64,000 nt of DNA. It comes from Atkinsonella hypoxylon. Lineage: Eukaryota; Ascomycota; Sordariomycetes; Hypocreales; Clavicipitaceae. Position 1 is the first letter of the stretch. Every line of letters begins with the position of its first letter. A model generated the notes under the pieces. That model was not told the origin of the DNA. It saw only the letters and a program-made list of their open reading frames with translations, and ran no database searches. A program made the position numbers and the translations under genes. The stretch spans positions 1 through 64,000 of the forward strand of contig JFHB01000126.1 of the NCBI GenBank assembly GCA_000729835.1, in the 5' to 3' direction. Shown here piece by piece: positions 43,175 to 54,055 of the stretch.

Positions 43175-44751
43175 GGAAGCATAGAAGAGTAGGTTCTGGA
43201 TGTAGTAATATCTCGAGCAGGATTTGTAAGTCTGGGGTGATAATAGGGCCAAAACCCGACACGAAGGAAGGATGGAACACCGGGGATGGACAACAAGAAA
43301 CCTCAAGTTGCAACCTGAAAAGATATGCTGTGACGGTTTGCTAAAGTAGGAGAACGATCCTGTGACGGTCTTGAATGTCGTGGTGGATGGAGATGTCACG
43401 TACCGAATCACCAAAGTGGCGAGCCATACGTTGTCGGAACGGCATTTTCTATGCTTGGTCTTATTCTTACTGATGACGTGTGTATCGCCTCTTCCGTCGG
43501 AGTCCGCTTTCGACACTACCCTGGGATGGCGGAGGGAGCGTGGAACTGGAAGTGTCGCAGGAGCTGGGACTGTTGAACGGATGAGTTGGCAGGCCGTGGA
43601 AGCGGGTGCTACTGTCAAGTAGGAAGAGACAAAGACAAAACAAGGCTCAACCAGCTCGGGACCCTTTGACGACGTATTTTTGAAGGCGGGACACAGAAGC
43701 CAGTGGGGCCCCAGAAACGGATGTTGGCTGGGGTTGGTGGGATGAGGGGGAGAGTGGGGCCCTTGACCACAACAGCACCGACTTCACTTGTGACGACTGT
43801 GATTGGTTCCCAAGGGGATCAACCTAGTCTTGGGTTTTATGTTGGCAGGCATTAACTATACGGCGTCTACACTCTGAGGGGGAGATTTTCACGTATGATA
43901 ATGGGTCGTAGACTGTAACCAAATGATGATCTAGATGAATCGTTATATTTATGTGAAGTCGTCGTGTTGAGAGCTGGCTAGGTCCAAGAAACAACCCGTG
44001 ACATTGTATCCTCGGCCTTATTAGACCGCCGCAGAGCGAACTGGGCTGCCCCAAGAGCGGCTATATCTTTGATTGTATTGGAATGGTTATGCCTACACAT
44101 CTCAATCTGCTTCAGTCCAAGAGTCCTTGCCATATTTGTGGATAATTAACTACTTTGCACATTTGTGAGCCTCGCTTCCTCCAAAAAGAGGCGAGTTCGC
44201 TGGGATAAGCCTCGATTTTGCCCTGTCGTGCATTTCTGTAACCTCATCCGGGGGTTATGTTGTAGAATGCTCAATGCAACGGCGTGAAGATGAGTTATTC
44301 GTGTTCTGACTTGGCATACTAAGAAGGTTGAAATTGCAGGAAAAGACGCGGATGGTTGGGCCATCCGACGTCTATTGCCATGCAGCTCCTGCTGGTGAGC
44401 GGACACAAGGCCATCGTCGATCCTGGCACGCCCAGGCAGTGCGCACGCGGCCGCATTTGTTAAGGAGTTGCTAGAAGATAGAGATGCAGTGGATATTGAC
44501 AGGTGTACCTGATAGTGATTGAATTGCTTGACTAGGTATTGGAGTGTTCTATATACATGCTGTAGTTTGCCCACATGTGCTCAGGTGTGCCCTCGTGATC
44601 CTGTAGTTGATTGCCTCAGTGTATGTACACTGAGTAGGACACCTGAAATTCAAACGACCATCTATGAGCGTTACTGTGGTGTTCTTATACGGCGCATCTG
44701 TTGTCGAGTGCGTCACGAACTCCGAGCAGTTCAGCAGCAGGACACGCCAGC
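43175..44751. other. 1.6-kb intergenic region, no gene supported
   Basis: The first 450 bp should carry the denA promoter. An open frame of 142 codons on the minus strand (44146-44574) has no recognisable domain and a composition typical of chance frames, so I do not call it. Confidence 0.45.
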
Positions 44752-45054
44752 TTAATTCTTCTGTACCATCGAGCAGTATCGGTCGATACGTTTCCCGAGC
44801 TTCGGGGGACATCTAGAGCATACGGTCCCGGCGTACTGAGGATCAGTGGTCATGTCAACCGGTTTATTTACAGTGCGACAACCATAAGTTGTGCCACAAG
44901 TTTGTTGAAAAAATTTTTGGAAGTAGTCCACCTCCCCCATCCCCACCCCCTTTGGCGCTGACGAATACTTTGTTCTCAAACATGTTATGTAATAATCCGT
45001 CGCTAGGATAGGTGTCACAAGCGCGACAAGGCATCCGATAGTCGACAACTTCAT
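44752..45054 (-). CDS. Small cysteine-rich protein with signal peptide (secreted, function unknown)
   Basis: A 100-aa single-exon frame. Residues 1-18 (MKLSTIGCLVALVTPILA) form a good signal peptide with an Ala cleavage site. The mature part of about 82 residues has six Cys, in FQQTCGTTYGCRTV, AGTVCSRCPPKLG and two single positions, an even number suited to three disulfides. The start has A at -3. Such small, Cys-rich, secreted proteins are often effectors, defence peptides or surface proteins in fungi; nothing here decides between these. No homologue is recognised. It stands alone in a sparse region. Confidence 0.55.
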   Translation of the reverse strand: MKLSTIGCLVALVTPILATDYYITCLRTKYSSAPKGVGMGEVDYFQKFFQQTCGTTYGCRTVNKPVDMTTDPQYAGTVCSRCPPKLGKRIDRYCSMVQKN

Positions 45055-46667
45055 TTCCTAGTGCAATGCCTCTATTAGTTTTAGTAACAACCTTTGATAT
45101 CAATAACATACTGTTGGTTATGTTCCAAGATGGAGCAATAGAACATAGGACTAGTTGAGATGCGTTTTGGCTAGTATTCCTACTATGTAGGCGATGGAAA
45201 AGAATTCTAGAAGAGAAAACGGTGTTGAAACTGCTCTGGTGAAGGACAAAAATGTTAGGAACAGTAGAAGCTTAAGTATTTCCAATTGGTTGTATTGTAC
45301 GTAGTTCTGAATGTGCATATGACTCGTGCTACAGCAAATACAAACCCTAATTGATTCTGTCTTCCAAAAAAACTTTTGCTTCAGACAATAGTCGTAAAAC
45401 AATTATACGCATTGACGTCGACGCATGTGCAAGGGGGGAAAATACGGCAGTGGTGATCTTGATGTCTGGTAGTAGGCTATCTTGCAGATCCTTCCACAGC
45501 TGGCAGTAAATCCCGAGTTCAAACGAGGATTTTATATTACGACGGCCCGAACAGGGGCACTAGCCAGGTTAGTAATCTGAAACGACTACGGAATACAATA
45601 GCTGTAATAAGTGCGGTTAACAGTGGTATCCGCAAGAAGAAATCCGGTCTTTGCACACACATCTAAGAGAACTTTGCCCGAGTAGCTTACAGTACAAGAA
45701 GCTACAACAACAACACGAGGCACAGTTACAAAGAACTGAGTCACTTCTATGTACAGCATATCGAGACCCGTCACAAGGACCTACAATACCTCCATCATCG
45801 ATAACTGCCAAAAATAGGAACAGATTCAACAACAGACCCAGCAGATACGAATGGGTGCCTGCTTGCAATGCCGATTAGGTGCCTGAGTGGGTGATCAATA
45901 AAAAAGAGAAAAGCGGCATAGGAAAATGCATAATATAGTGGTCGTAGGATATCCAATGTTGTTGATGTTACTGTACCTTTTGATAATAATTAACTACCTC
46001 CAATTCTAGGTTGGAGATGGGTGTGTTCTATGTGGAAAAAGGGTTGTGTGTGTGCGGAACTGTAGGCTACCACGTGACTCTAGCTTGCAGCCCACTACCC
46101 GTATCCCTTGGGCAGTAGACCAATCAGAACATAGTGGGGTATAGGGCACTTCCGTCTACCCTAGCGCTCTGTTTTTCCCAGACGCGAGTTACCTAATATG
46201 TATCGAAAATAAGTGGGGGCCGCGACCAGCTTGCTCCCTGAACACTGCCGAAGGGATAGAGCGATTCTGTCACGTAACACTTAGCCTCTTAAAAAAGAAA
46301 CTCTATTCCGTAAAAATATCAACAATAACTAGAGGCATCCATCTATTGGTCTCGATGGACAGAAGACCACCCAGCTGGATGCGGCCGCGACCGACCGCGA
46401 CCGACGAACATGCACGTTGTTGCTAGTCACAAGACCCAACATGCATGGTCACAATGCGACACGTTGTACTCCGTACCCCGCGTTCCCATACTACCTACCC
46501 GAGCAGGTATGTACCTAGGTACATATAGTCTCCCGCGACCCCGCACCGATAAGACCAGACATATGCATAAGGCCAGTCGGCAACCCCGCAAGGCTGCCTG
46601 CCCCTGTAGCACAGCCGCGCTCTGTAGCCAGCAAGAACATGAGACCACAATTATTACGCCGTGCGCC

Positions 46668-46668
<1 letters not shown>

Positions 46669-46701
<33 letters not shown>

Positions 46702-46711
46702 CCACCACCAC
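46669..46711. repeat. (AAC)n / (ACC)n trinucleotide tract
   Basis: About eleven AAC units are followed by several ACC units. Confidence 0.9.
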
Positions 46712-46930
46712 AGTTAATCAAGACGACCGATAATTAGATCTTGCTCCACAAAACAAGATAGCAGTAGTCCCGAGTTCCAACCGAGGATACCCTGGTACCA
46801 CGGCCCGAATCCCTATCCGGGTACTTATCTTAGCTCGTGCGGAAAGCTCCATCTCTGCCCAGCATGAGCCGTAGGGCAAAACTTTTGGCCTCCGAAGCAA
46901 CGAGGAATCCATCATAACCTCAATTTTGTT

Positions 46931-46960
46931 TAGTTATTTATTTATTTATTTATTTATTTC
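46931..46960. repeat. (TTTA)n tetranucleotide tract
   Basis: About seven TTTA units in non-coding DNA. Confidence 0.9.
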
Positions 46961-47303
46961 TATTTTACTGGTGCTCTTCCCAACTGCTCGGGAGCGGTAC
47001 TTGGGGCCTCCAACTTTGGCGTACGGGGCAAAATAACGCAAAAATTGTTGTCACAGCCGTTCATCATTGTGGATCCGGCATGGAAACATGAACCTAATTA
47101 TACTACTGTTACGGGATAGAATTGCACTGGCCCGTACGGAATATTCCGTATAACTAGCTCTTGTACATACTGTACACCGGCGCTAACTATGTAGCAGGGC
47201 TGCAAGGTGGAGGTCGCGTGGCCTACTGATCCACACACAACAACCACTTTCTAGATTACAACACACGCAGCTAAAAGCGGAAACATCAACAACTTCTTCC
47301 ATT

Positions 47304-47651
47304 ATGACGCTTGTCACGGCATCCAGCCCTCTCCTCTCCCTCTCGGAAGACACCATCCAGGCTGTAACAACTACGACTGAATCGTACATCACTTCGTATT
47401 TATGCAAACGCGAAATTCCCCAAAGCATCCGAACGAAACTGGTGTGTGTGGCAAGAACCCCTCAATCGAAATCACGAGATAACAACGCTTCCAGTTCGAC
47501 TGCCTTGAACGCACAATTCCGTACGTTATCAATATTGCTAATCTATTTAACCTTTGGATTACAAACATGCCTTTCTTTCACGCCAAGTCCTGCACAACCA
47601 AGTCTGCGTCAACGCCTCGGCCGACACATCCGGGACTCTGCACGAGTTTGA
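47304..47651 (+). CDS. Doubtful ORF, possible first exon(s) of an unknown gene
   Basis: The first 45 codons (MTLVTASSPLLSLSEDTIQA...) look like protein, as does a second-frame stretch at about 47585-47650 (SRQVLHNQVCVNASADTSGT). A strong donor GTACGT at 47521 and a GCTAAT branch site at 47536 suggest an intron that would bring these two frames together in the right phase, with an AAG acceptor near 47587. After that I cannot follow the gene with certainty; open frames continue to 48211. No domain is recognised. Confidence 0.3.
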   Translation: MTLVTASSPLLSLSEDTIQAVTTTTESYITSYLCKREIPQSIRTKLVCVARTPQSKSRDNNASSSTALNAQFRTLSILLIYLTFGLQTCLSFTPSPAQPSLRQRLGRHIRDSARV

Positions 47652-48676
47652 CTGAGGACGACTTCTCTTGCCAAGGCGAGACGAGACATACATCACGTGA
47701 GGTCCCGCAATTCGAGCACTGAAGTAGAGTTCGCGTCGAGAAGTGCCATGTCTGCATTCTTGCCGCTCGTATTGCAGCCATCTTCGACTTCCATCTTGAT
47801 TCATCCACCAATGACTTGCCTCCCGGTTAAAAGAGAGGTTTCCTCGCCGTGTTTCGCTCAACTGCGGTACTCGTATGCTTGTACGACCCCGGAAATCCTG
47901 ACTGGAAGTCCAGTCCACGCTCCAACATTCCTTGCATCCTCAACCTCACCGGTTCGCTCCAACCTTCACATCTCCGGAGTTCACCGTGCCCGCCTTTTCA
48001 ATCATCGTTATCTAGGCATTTCGTGCCACAGGACGGTGTGCCACGTCTTTGCGAACCGTGTATACATCCCCAGCTTCCACTCCGCACTCTTGGCTCCCTC
48101 AATTTCCAGTCAAAGTTCCTGATAAACAGTAAAAACTCGTCTGTGTCTTCATGTGCGTGGAATATGAATGCGCCGTCTATCTCGATGTCGTCATCATTGA
48201 CAGATAACTAGGTGTGGCCAGAGTTCATTACAAGAATTTGATGTCTTAGGCACCGATATTGCGGCCCCAATGCGTCAAAGATGTGAGGCTCTACTGATGT
48301 ACTTTAACTCGCTTTCCAATCTCATGCAGATCCGAATTGGTTTTGATTATCCTTTTCTGGGTGTTTTCGAACGTCCTAACAGCGCTCACTAAACGAGAAA
48401 CAGCTTGCCCATGCTTTATAAAGATGATTTGAATCACAGGGCCCTTGAAACAAGCCTTCTCGAGAGATGGTCGTCTTCTCTTCTCTCAAACAGTCCAATT
48501 TCCCGAGACATCATGGTTAAATAAGTAGCTATCTGATGTCTTTTCATATACAGAGAATTTCAACACCTGGTAGTCGAATGACCATTTGCATTTTTGTCTG
48601 GATTCGACATTCAAACCTCATCTTCATTCAACGTCTTCCGCTCACAAGCAACTGGGGAATATACGCTAGCCTTGAA
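47652..48676. other. Unresolved region
   Basis: A plus-strand open frame of 120 codons (47849-48211) may be a further exon of the doubtful gene upstream. From 48212 to 48676 I see nothing. Confidence 0.35.
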
Positions 48677-51442
48677 CTAGGATCTCGGGGCCGTGTGAAC
48701 CTCTTCACCCGCTAAAACAGCATTGCATAGATTTTCCAGCGCTGTAGAAGCATGTGTAGAGGAAGCGGCTCGTTTCGAAATGGCATTTCTGAAGTGCTTC
48801 ATTGACAGCGTTCGTTCTCTGTTGTTTTCCTCGACCGACTGAATTCCATCGACAACAATTTTGTCAAAATTGTTCGTGTTCTCCTTTGCATGACTGACTA
48901 ACACAGAGCGTTCTCTTCTAAACCGGGATTGTATCCTTTCCACACAATGATTTCCAGCTTTAGTATAAGTTTCTGTCACCTTGATGATGGAGTCTTTCCT
49001 CGAATCTAGCTGCTGCATAAAGGCCTATATCACGTCAGCTAGAAACCTAGATACAGTGGTCTGAAGCCACATCTTTTCACGCACATCAACCAGCTCATGC
49101 AGCTGCTGTTTCCCTTGATCAGCAGGATTTGCGGTTCGTGAATTTGCTTGATCTCCGACAACCCGGGAATTGCCGTGGCTTTTCTTGAGTTCAGAAAAGA
49201 TCGACGGTCTCAAACTGAATTCCTCATCGAGCGTGGTTGAAGGAACATCCCGACAAGACTCCGCTTGTAGGCCACTTGAGAACTTGGGCTTGTGCTTTGT
49301 AGCACTCCATGTGCATGCATCCCGCTGCACAGGCTTTGCAACTGGCGCATTTACGAGTCGCTTGTGATATATGCTGCTCAACATGAGAGGAGTCGAAGGG
49401 TTTCTTGATGCCGAGCGGACATTCTTCTCCTGTCGATCTGAAGACCTAATTGGACTACCTTGTCCGCTGACGCTAATTTGTCGCTTACATCGCATCAAAG
49501 TTGACTCGTCGCAATCAACAACCGGCTTCGTAGATGGACTAGAGTGCTTGTTCTCTTCATTTTCTGTCTCTTTGCTTGCAGAAGCATCCGGTTGGTGACT
49601 CGTCGCCAAAAAACTATCGTATGGGAGCATATCAATCTTCACATCATTCTGCTTTGTCTCTGTGACAGATCTGTGATTATTACTGAGTTCAATGTGAGAC
49701 GAGTCCAAATCATTTGCACCTTGAGTAGGTTCTTCGATGAAAGGCACGCTCATTTCAGTTGTGTCTTTGACACAGTCCGCAGAAAACGAACCGGGCAAGA
49801 TGTCCTTGCCTGCGTGACCATTAACATGAGGCTCAATTAGGGATGCGACCCGAGAGAACGTCCCAACTTGTTCTGAGTTGTCCACAAAATCGTCCGCTCC
49901 AAGGTTTTGCGGAATATTTGTCAAACATCTAGATACGGAAGCGCCTGAGATATTGTCCTGGTGAACAGCCAGCAACCTTGGGACAGGTTTCTTTGCATCA
50001 TCGGTCATTTGAATGTCGGTTATTTCAATGGGCAACGACTGGGACGCTTCTGGAACCGACAAGTCGTAATCACAAAAGGTATTTGGATGACTAGTCTCCA
50101 AATGTTTGCCTTCTAGAGCCGAATGTTCTGATCGGTGGGTAGTCGTCTTATCGCTTTGACAATCAGGCTTTCGGCGACTCTTTTTGCGCGATGGCTTTTC
50201 GGGCGCCGGCTTGACCTCCTGAGTATTCTCGTCAAACTTGAGGGGTGTTTTTGAGCGCTGTTTCCGTTTCCTCTTCTGTTTCTTGCCATCATTTCCGACT
50301 TTGGTTGTTTCTAGTCCCGCTCCTCTGCCGTCCTCTTCACAATCTGCTGCGCCGTCTAACGAAACTAAGAAATTTTCTAGGTCCATATCAGCTCGGGTGT
50401 CATGGCTAGCCTTTTGCATGGTCTGGTTTGCACTCTTAACGCCAAGGTTGTCGATTTTTGCAGGGTCATCGTATATAACATCGTTGGGAATGTTCTTGAG
50501 CTCAACTATGGAACAGCTTTCTTTGGCAATCGCGCTTCCTTCGTCCCTGCAGACCTGAGCTGGGAGTGGCAATGTTTGAACAATAGCCTCATCTGCCCAG
50601 ACCTTGCTAGCTGTATCTAGTCGTGAAGAAGTATCTGTCCTCCTCGAGAGACGACTTCCAGTCATAGGAGAGCTCCGAACAATAGTAGTAGCAGTTTCGG
50701 AAAAGTCAACGTTGATATTCTTTGCTCCTGTGTTCTCAAGCAAGGCATTTTCGCTAAACCCTAAATCAAGAGGAACTGTGTCCGGAAGGGCATCATTTCC
50801 GGAAATAGGGCTGGAAAAGGCGTTTTCTACACCCATGTAGCCGAAACCACTTTTCGAGGAACCAAGAGACGATACAGATGAGCTTCGCCGAGGGCCTGAC
50901 CCAGTCTCTGACCAGGAAAATCCTTTGGAGGTCAAGGTGCTGGGTATTGCCTGTGTATCAGCCAGTTGGACCAGGTCGCGATCTTCAATTCCATCATCGA
51001 ACCCTTCCGAATCGATCTGTTGGGGAATTGAATGTTTAGCATCGTTGTGTTTTATTTCCTTGGCCGGTGAATTGGGCGAGACATCCGGTCTAGTTGGCGT
51101 AGTCTCCAGCTCGCCTAAGTTAGTGGTCTGTCGTTGTGGGCGTTGCTTTCGCGGCGGCGTTTTGGTTGAGCTCCAACTATATCTGTGCCGCATGTTGAAA
51201 GCATAATCAATAGTACCCTGGTGCTGAAATATGTGTATAACAGAATTGGAAGGATCTACTTGTGGTACGTAGAACTCGTCAGCCTCGATCTCCCCCAGAC
51301 AGCTGTGCCCAACCATTGGAGGAATGGGTGCCCAGGTGAATAGGACGAAAAAGCTATGGGTCCTTGGCCCAAAGCAGTTTTTGAGAAGGAGCAGGGAGCA
51401 GGAGAGTGCATTACGTGTGATGGCTCCGAGAGTGAGAGCCAT
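48677..51442 (-). CDS. Large basic, low-complexity protein of unknown function
   Basis: Exon 1 runs 51442-49085 and exon 2 49024-48677. The 60-bp intron (49084-49025, GTGCGT...GCTGAC...ATATAG) is in frame and removes a TAG that would otherwise end the protein; the joined product is 901 aa. Most of it is Ser/Thr/Asp-rich and probably disordered. It has a strong basic patch (KKQKRKRKQRSKTPLKF and PSRKKSRRKPD), likely a nuclear signal, and an acidic EGFDDGIEDRDLVQLADTQ motif. The last 116 residues are helical (MQQLDSRKDSIIKVTETYTK...) and could form a coiled coil. The first 83 residues are less convincing: an acceptor-like TTTCAG lies just before an ATG at 51193, which may be the true start and would give 818 aa. 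I recognise no family. A nuclear, chromosome-linked role is only a guess. Confidence 0.68.
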
Positions 51443-52334
51443 TGTATCAGTTCCCGTTTCGGAAGGAGCAATGGAACGATTCTTCTGCGGTGACTGTTGG
51501 CAGACCTATCGCCTAGCTGTGCCTCCTCAAAACTCAGGTAACTCTTTTGTGGGCGGTTGCCGTTATATGATTGGTGAAACGAACAGGAAGATACCTATTA
51601 AACTCTACATTGGCTCATTTTAGACATCTATTGGTAGGTAGGCACTGACGGGCACTGACGGTGTGCACTGTGGCCACATCATCCCAAGTTTGAGAGTATA
51701 AAATGAATGCACCTCAGCTAGAATCGCGCCGGGTTCACTAGAGCCGCAAGCTGACACCTGGCACGGCATGGTGGAAAGCAATATGCCAGCTGTGTTGACG
51801 TCATTAAGCCCGATGCTTGACCAGGTTGAGGACTTGAGTCCACCTCGATCTCCGTTGCGGTACGTAGCAGCACTTCAGTAACTTACAGCCCTATCCCTGG
51901 CAGCAGCGTTCTATCCCGATGGCAAGCACAATTGGCTCTGGGAGCATGCACCAGATGTTGAAATTGTAATCAGCTCGACCGAGCCGTTACGGGTCATCGG
52001 TGTCGCCCTGGATGCGGAGTATAGGGCGTGGACGCGCCCACTTTTTAAAATTCTCCGCAGACTCCACCGCAAGTCCGCAGCTGATTAACCACCAAGCGCA
52101 ACTGTTTAAATGCCGTGAGTCCATGTTCTATATTGCGCTGTCTCAGATTTAACCAGATCAACGTTTGCTACTGAGTTGCTAGTTTCTCAACTATCTATTA
52201 TCAGTAGTGCTGTAAACAAAACCACTCAGATCACTATCGGCTCTCAACATCCTCACATTAGGCTGTCTAGAGAGCTATAGTACAACACGGCTCTGTACCA
52301 CGTTCTTTGACAAATTCCCTTCGTCTTGTTCATC
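51443..52334. other. Divergent promoter region between the 49-kb gene and the GGCT-like gene
   Basis: No gene seen. Both flanking genes start outward from this 890-bp interval. A GGCACTGACGGGCACTGACGG duplication lies near 51640-51660. Confidence 0.5.
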
Positions 52335-53393
52335 ATGTCGCCACAACCTGAAGACTCGGCCGCATCAGCTGCATTGGAAAAGGCCGAGGTTCTAAGTCGC
52401 CAGCCGCCCAAAGGCTCTTACCCACCAGTGTCCTCTATTCCTGTGACTTCACCAGAACGTTTGCTACAAGCGGGTGAAGATGCCTTTGCGAACCCAACTG
52501 AGACCTTTCGTACTGTTTTGTACCTTGCATACGGATCCAACATGTGCGCCAAAACATTGCTTGGCGTCCGAGGTATACGCCCATTATCACAGGTCAACGT
52601 CTCTGCGCCTAGCATGCACATCACCTTTGATTTGCCTGGCATCCCCTATCAAGAACCTTGCTTTGCGAACGTGGCATTTCGCAAGGTACCTGAAAAGAAG
52701 AAAAAAAACCAAGGCGCATCTGTCCATCAAGACATGAAATGGGACGGTGGCCTTATTGGAGTAGTCTATGAGGTGACACACGAAGACTATCGAACAATCA
52801 TGCGTACAGAAGGCGCTGGTTCAAGTTACAAAGAAATTCTTGTGCAGTGCTATCCGATACGGCCCAAAAAGACGTGCCCTGCGGAAGGGCCAAATCCATT
52901 CTATGCCAGGACACTATATGCCGTCTCTTCAACCAACAGCAACACTGGCACACAAAAACGAAGCTGCTGGAAGGGACTCGTGAATGGTCGGAAAAGACTT
53001 GATCCCAATTATGCACAGGCAAGTCTGCGCTACCTCAGTCTTCTGAGGACTGGTGGGAAAGAGCATAACCTCCCCCAAAGCTATCGCGACTACTTGGAGT
53101 CTCTACATCCGTACACCAAGACTCGATGGACACAAATTATCGGAAAATACCTATTTCTCGGGTTATGGGCACCGTTACTCATTTTCTTTCTCGCAACGAC
53201 CGGTTGGCTTGTGGACGAGAGTGGAAAGCTGCCTCCCTGGCTGGCACGAGGAGTGGCCATGATGTTCAATTTGATGTGGATGACATACGACGTGTTTTTC
53301 AAGCCTATATTTGGCGACGGAGAGAGGACGGAAGGTGGCGCTCCAGATAATGACTTAATTCTCACAACTCGAGAGAAGTCATCACGTAATTAA
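52335..53393 (+). CDS. Gamma-glutamylcyclotransferase-like protein with C-terminal membrane segment
   Basis: A single exon for 352 aa, starting at the ATG at 52335. Residues about 63-80 hold LYLAYGSNMCAKTLLG, the YGSN loop that binds the gamma-glutamyl group in this fold. MRTEGAGSSYKEILV (near residue 160) carries the Glu that acts as catalyst in known members. Such enzymes cut gamma-glutamyl amino acids or glutathione-type adducts to 5-oxoproline. After the enzyme core comes a hydrophobic segment (LFLGLWAPLLIFFLATTGWL, about residues 275-294) and a second weaker one, so the protein is probably anchored in an endomembrane. Fungal GliK of the gliotoxin pathway has the same fold, but this architecture with a membrane tail is, to my knowledge, common in non-cluster genes too. 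Confidence 0.8.
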   Translation: MSPQPEDSAASAALEKAEVLSRQPPKGSYPPVSSIPVTSPERLLQAGEDAFANPTETFRTVLYLAYGSNMCAKTLLGVRGIRPLSQVNVSAPSMHITFDLPGIPYQEPCFANVAFRKVPEKKKKNQGASVHQDMKWDGGLIGVVYEVTHEDYRTIMRTEGAGSSYKEILVQCYPIRPKKTCPAEGPNPFYARTLYAVSSTNSNTGTQKRSCWKGLVNGRKRLDPNYAQASLRYLSLLRTGGKEHNLPQSYRDYLESLHPYTKTRWTQIIGKYLFLGLWAPLLIFFLATTGWLVDESGKLPPWLARGVAMMFNLMWMTYDVFFKPIFGDGERTEGGAPDNDLILTTREKSSRN

Positions 53394-54055
53394 TTGATTC
53401 CCAAAGCAGTGAAGCGCCAGGCCAATGCGACCTCGACTCATTGAAAAGCTTTCTTTGCATGATGATTCCTTGAACACCATGCCATTAGATTATAGAAACA
53501 GGGTCTTTTGTCTCAAGCTTTATTGGACGAAGAAAACTAGATTAAATCAAATCAAATCAAACCAAAAACACGTCCCTGCTCCTAGCAATCCCGATCGAGC
53601 ATTTGACAAGGTGGAATCAGATTGGCATTTTACCAGCGGAAGAGCATTGTGCGTATTGGAAATGCCAGCGATCATCATTGATCAGATTGTGGATCATCCG
53701 AAGTTGAGGTTTTATCATGACAGAAATAAACATGACACCCATTTTAAACAGGGACCTGGGAAGCACAGTGACTTCTGTTGAGTAAACCAGTTATTCTTCT
53801 CCACTTGCTGCTATCAATCCAATCAGACATTCTCGTTGGGCACTGGCGCGAACAAGCAGTGCTCTGACGGACGACCTTGATCAATCAGAGTGCATGAAGA
53901 GCAGAGCCGCGGGTAGCCGAGTTCGGATCTCCATTGCGTCGACCTACACGCTTCATAGGAATGAATTGAGCATTTATTAGAGGCAATCTCAGTTCAGCAG
54001 CCGCTTCGACTTCGACTTCGACTTCGGCTTCAGCTCCAGCCGTCCCACAGATGCA
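53394..54055. other. Intergenic: 3' flank of GGCT-like gene and promoter of the aminotransferase
   Basis: No gene seen. A short ACTTCG tandem repeat lies at about 54005-54028, close to the aminotransferase start. Confidence 0.5.

Larger units (their letters stand above)
45055..47303. other. 2.2-kb sparse region
   Basis: No firm gene. It holds a weak two-exon candidate for a second small secreted protein (45586-45868, minus; see findings), a diverged short repeat pair (45505-45560 and 46757-46815), an AAC tract, a TTTA tract, and a CACGTG at 46072. Confidence 0.45.

Noticed and set aside
44146..44574. A 142-codon minus-strand ORF.
   Set aside because: No recognisable motif or signal peptide; composition fits random DNA.
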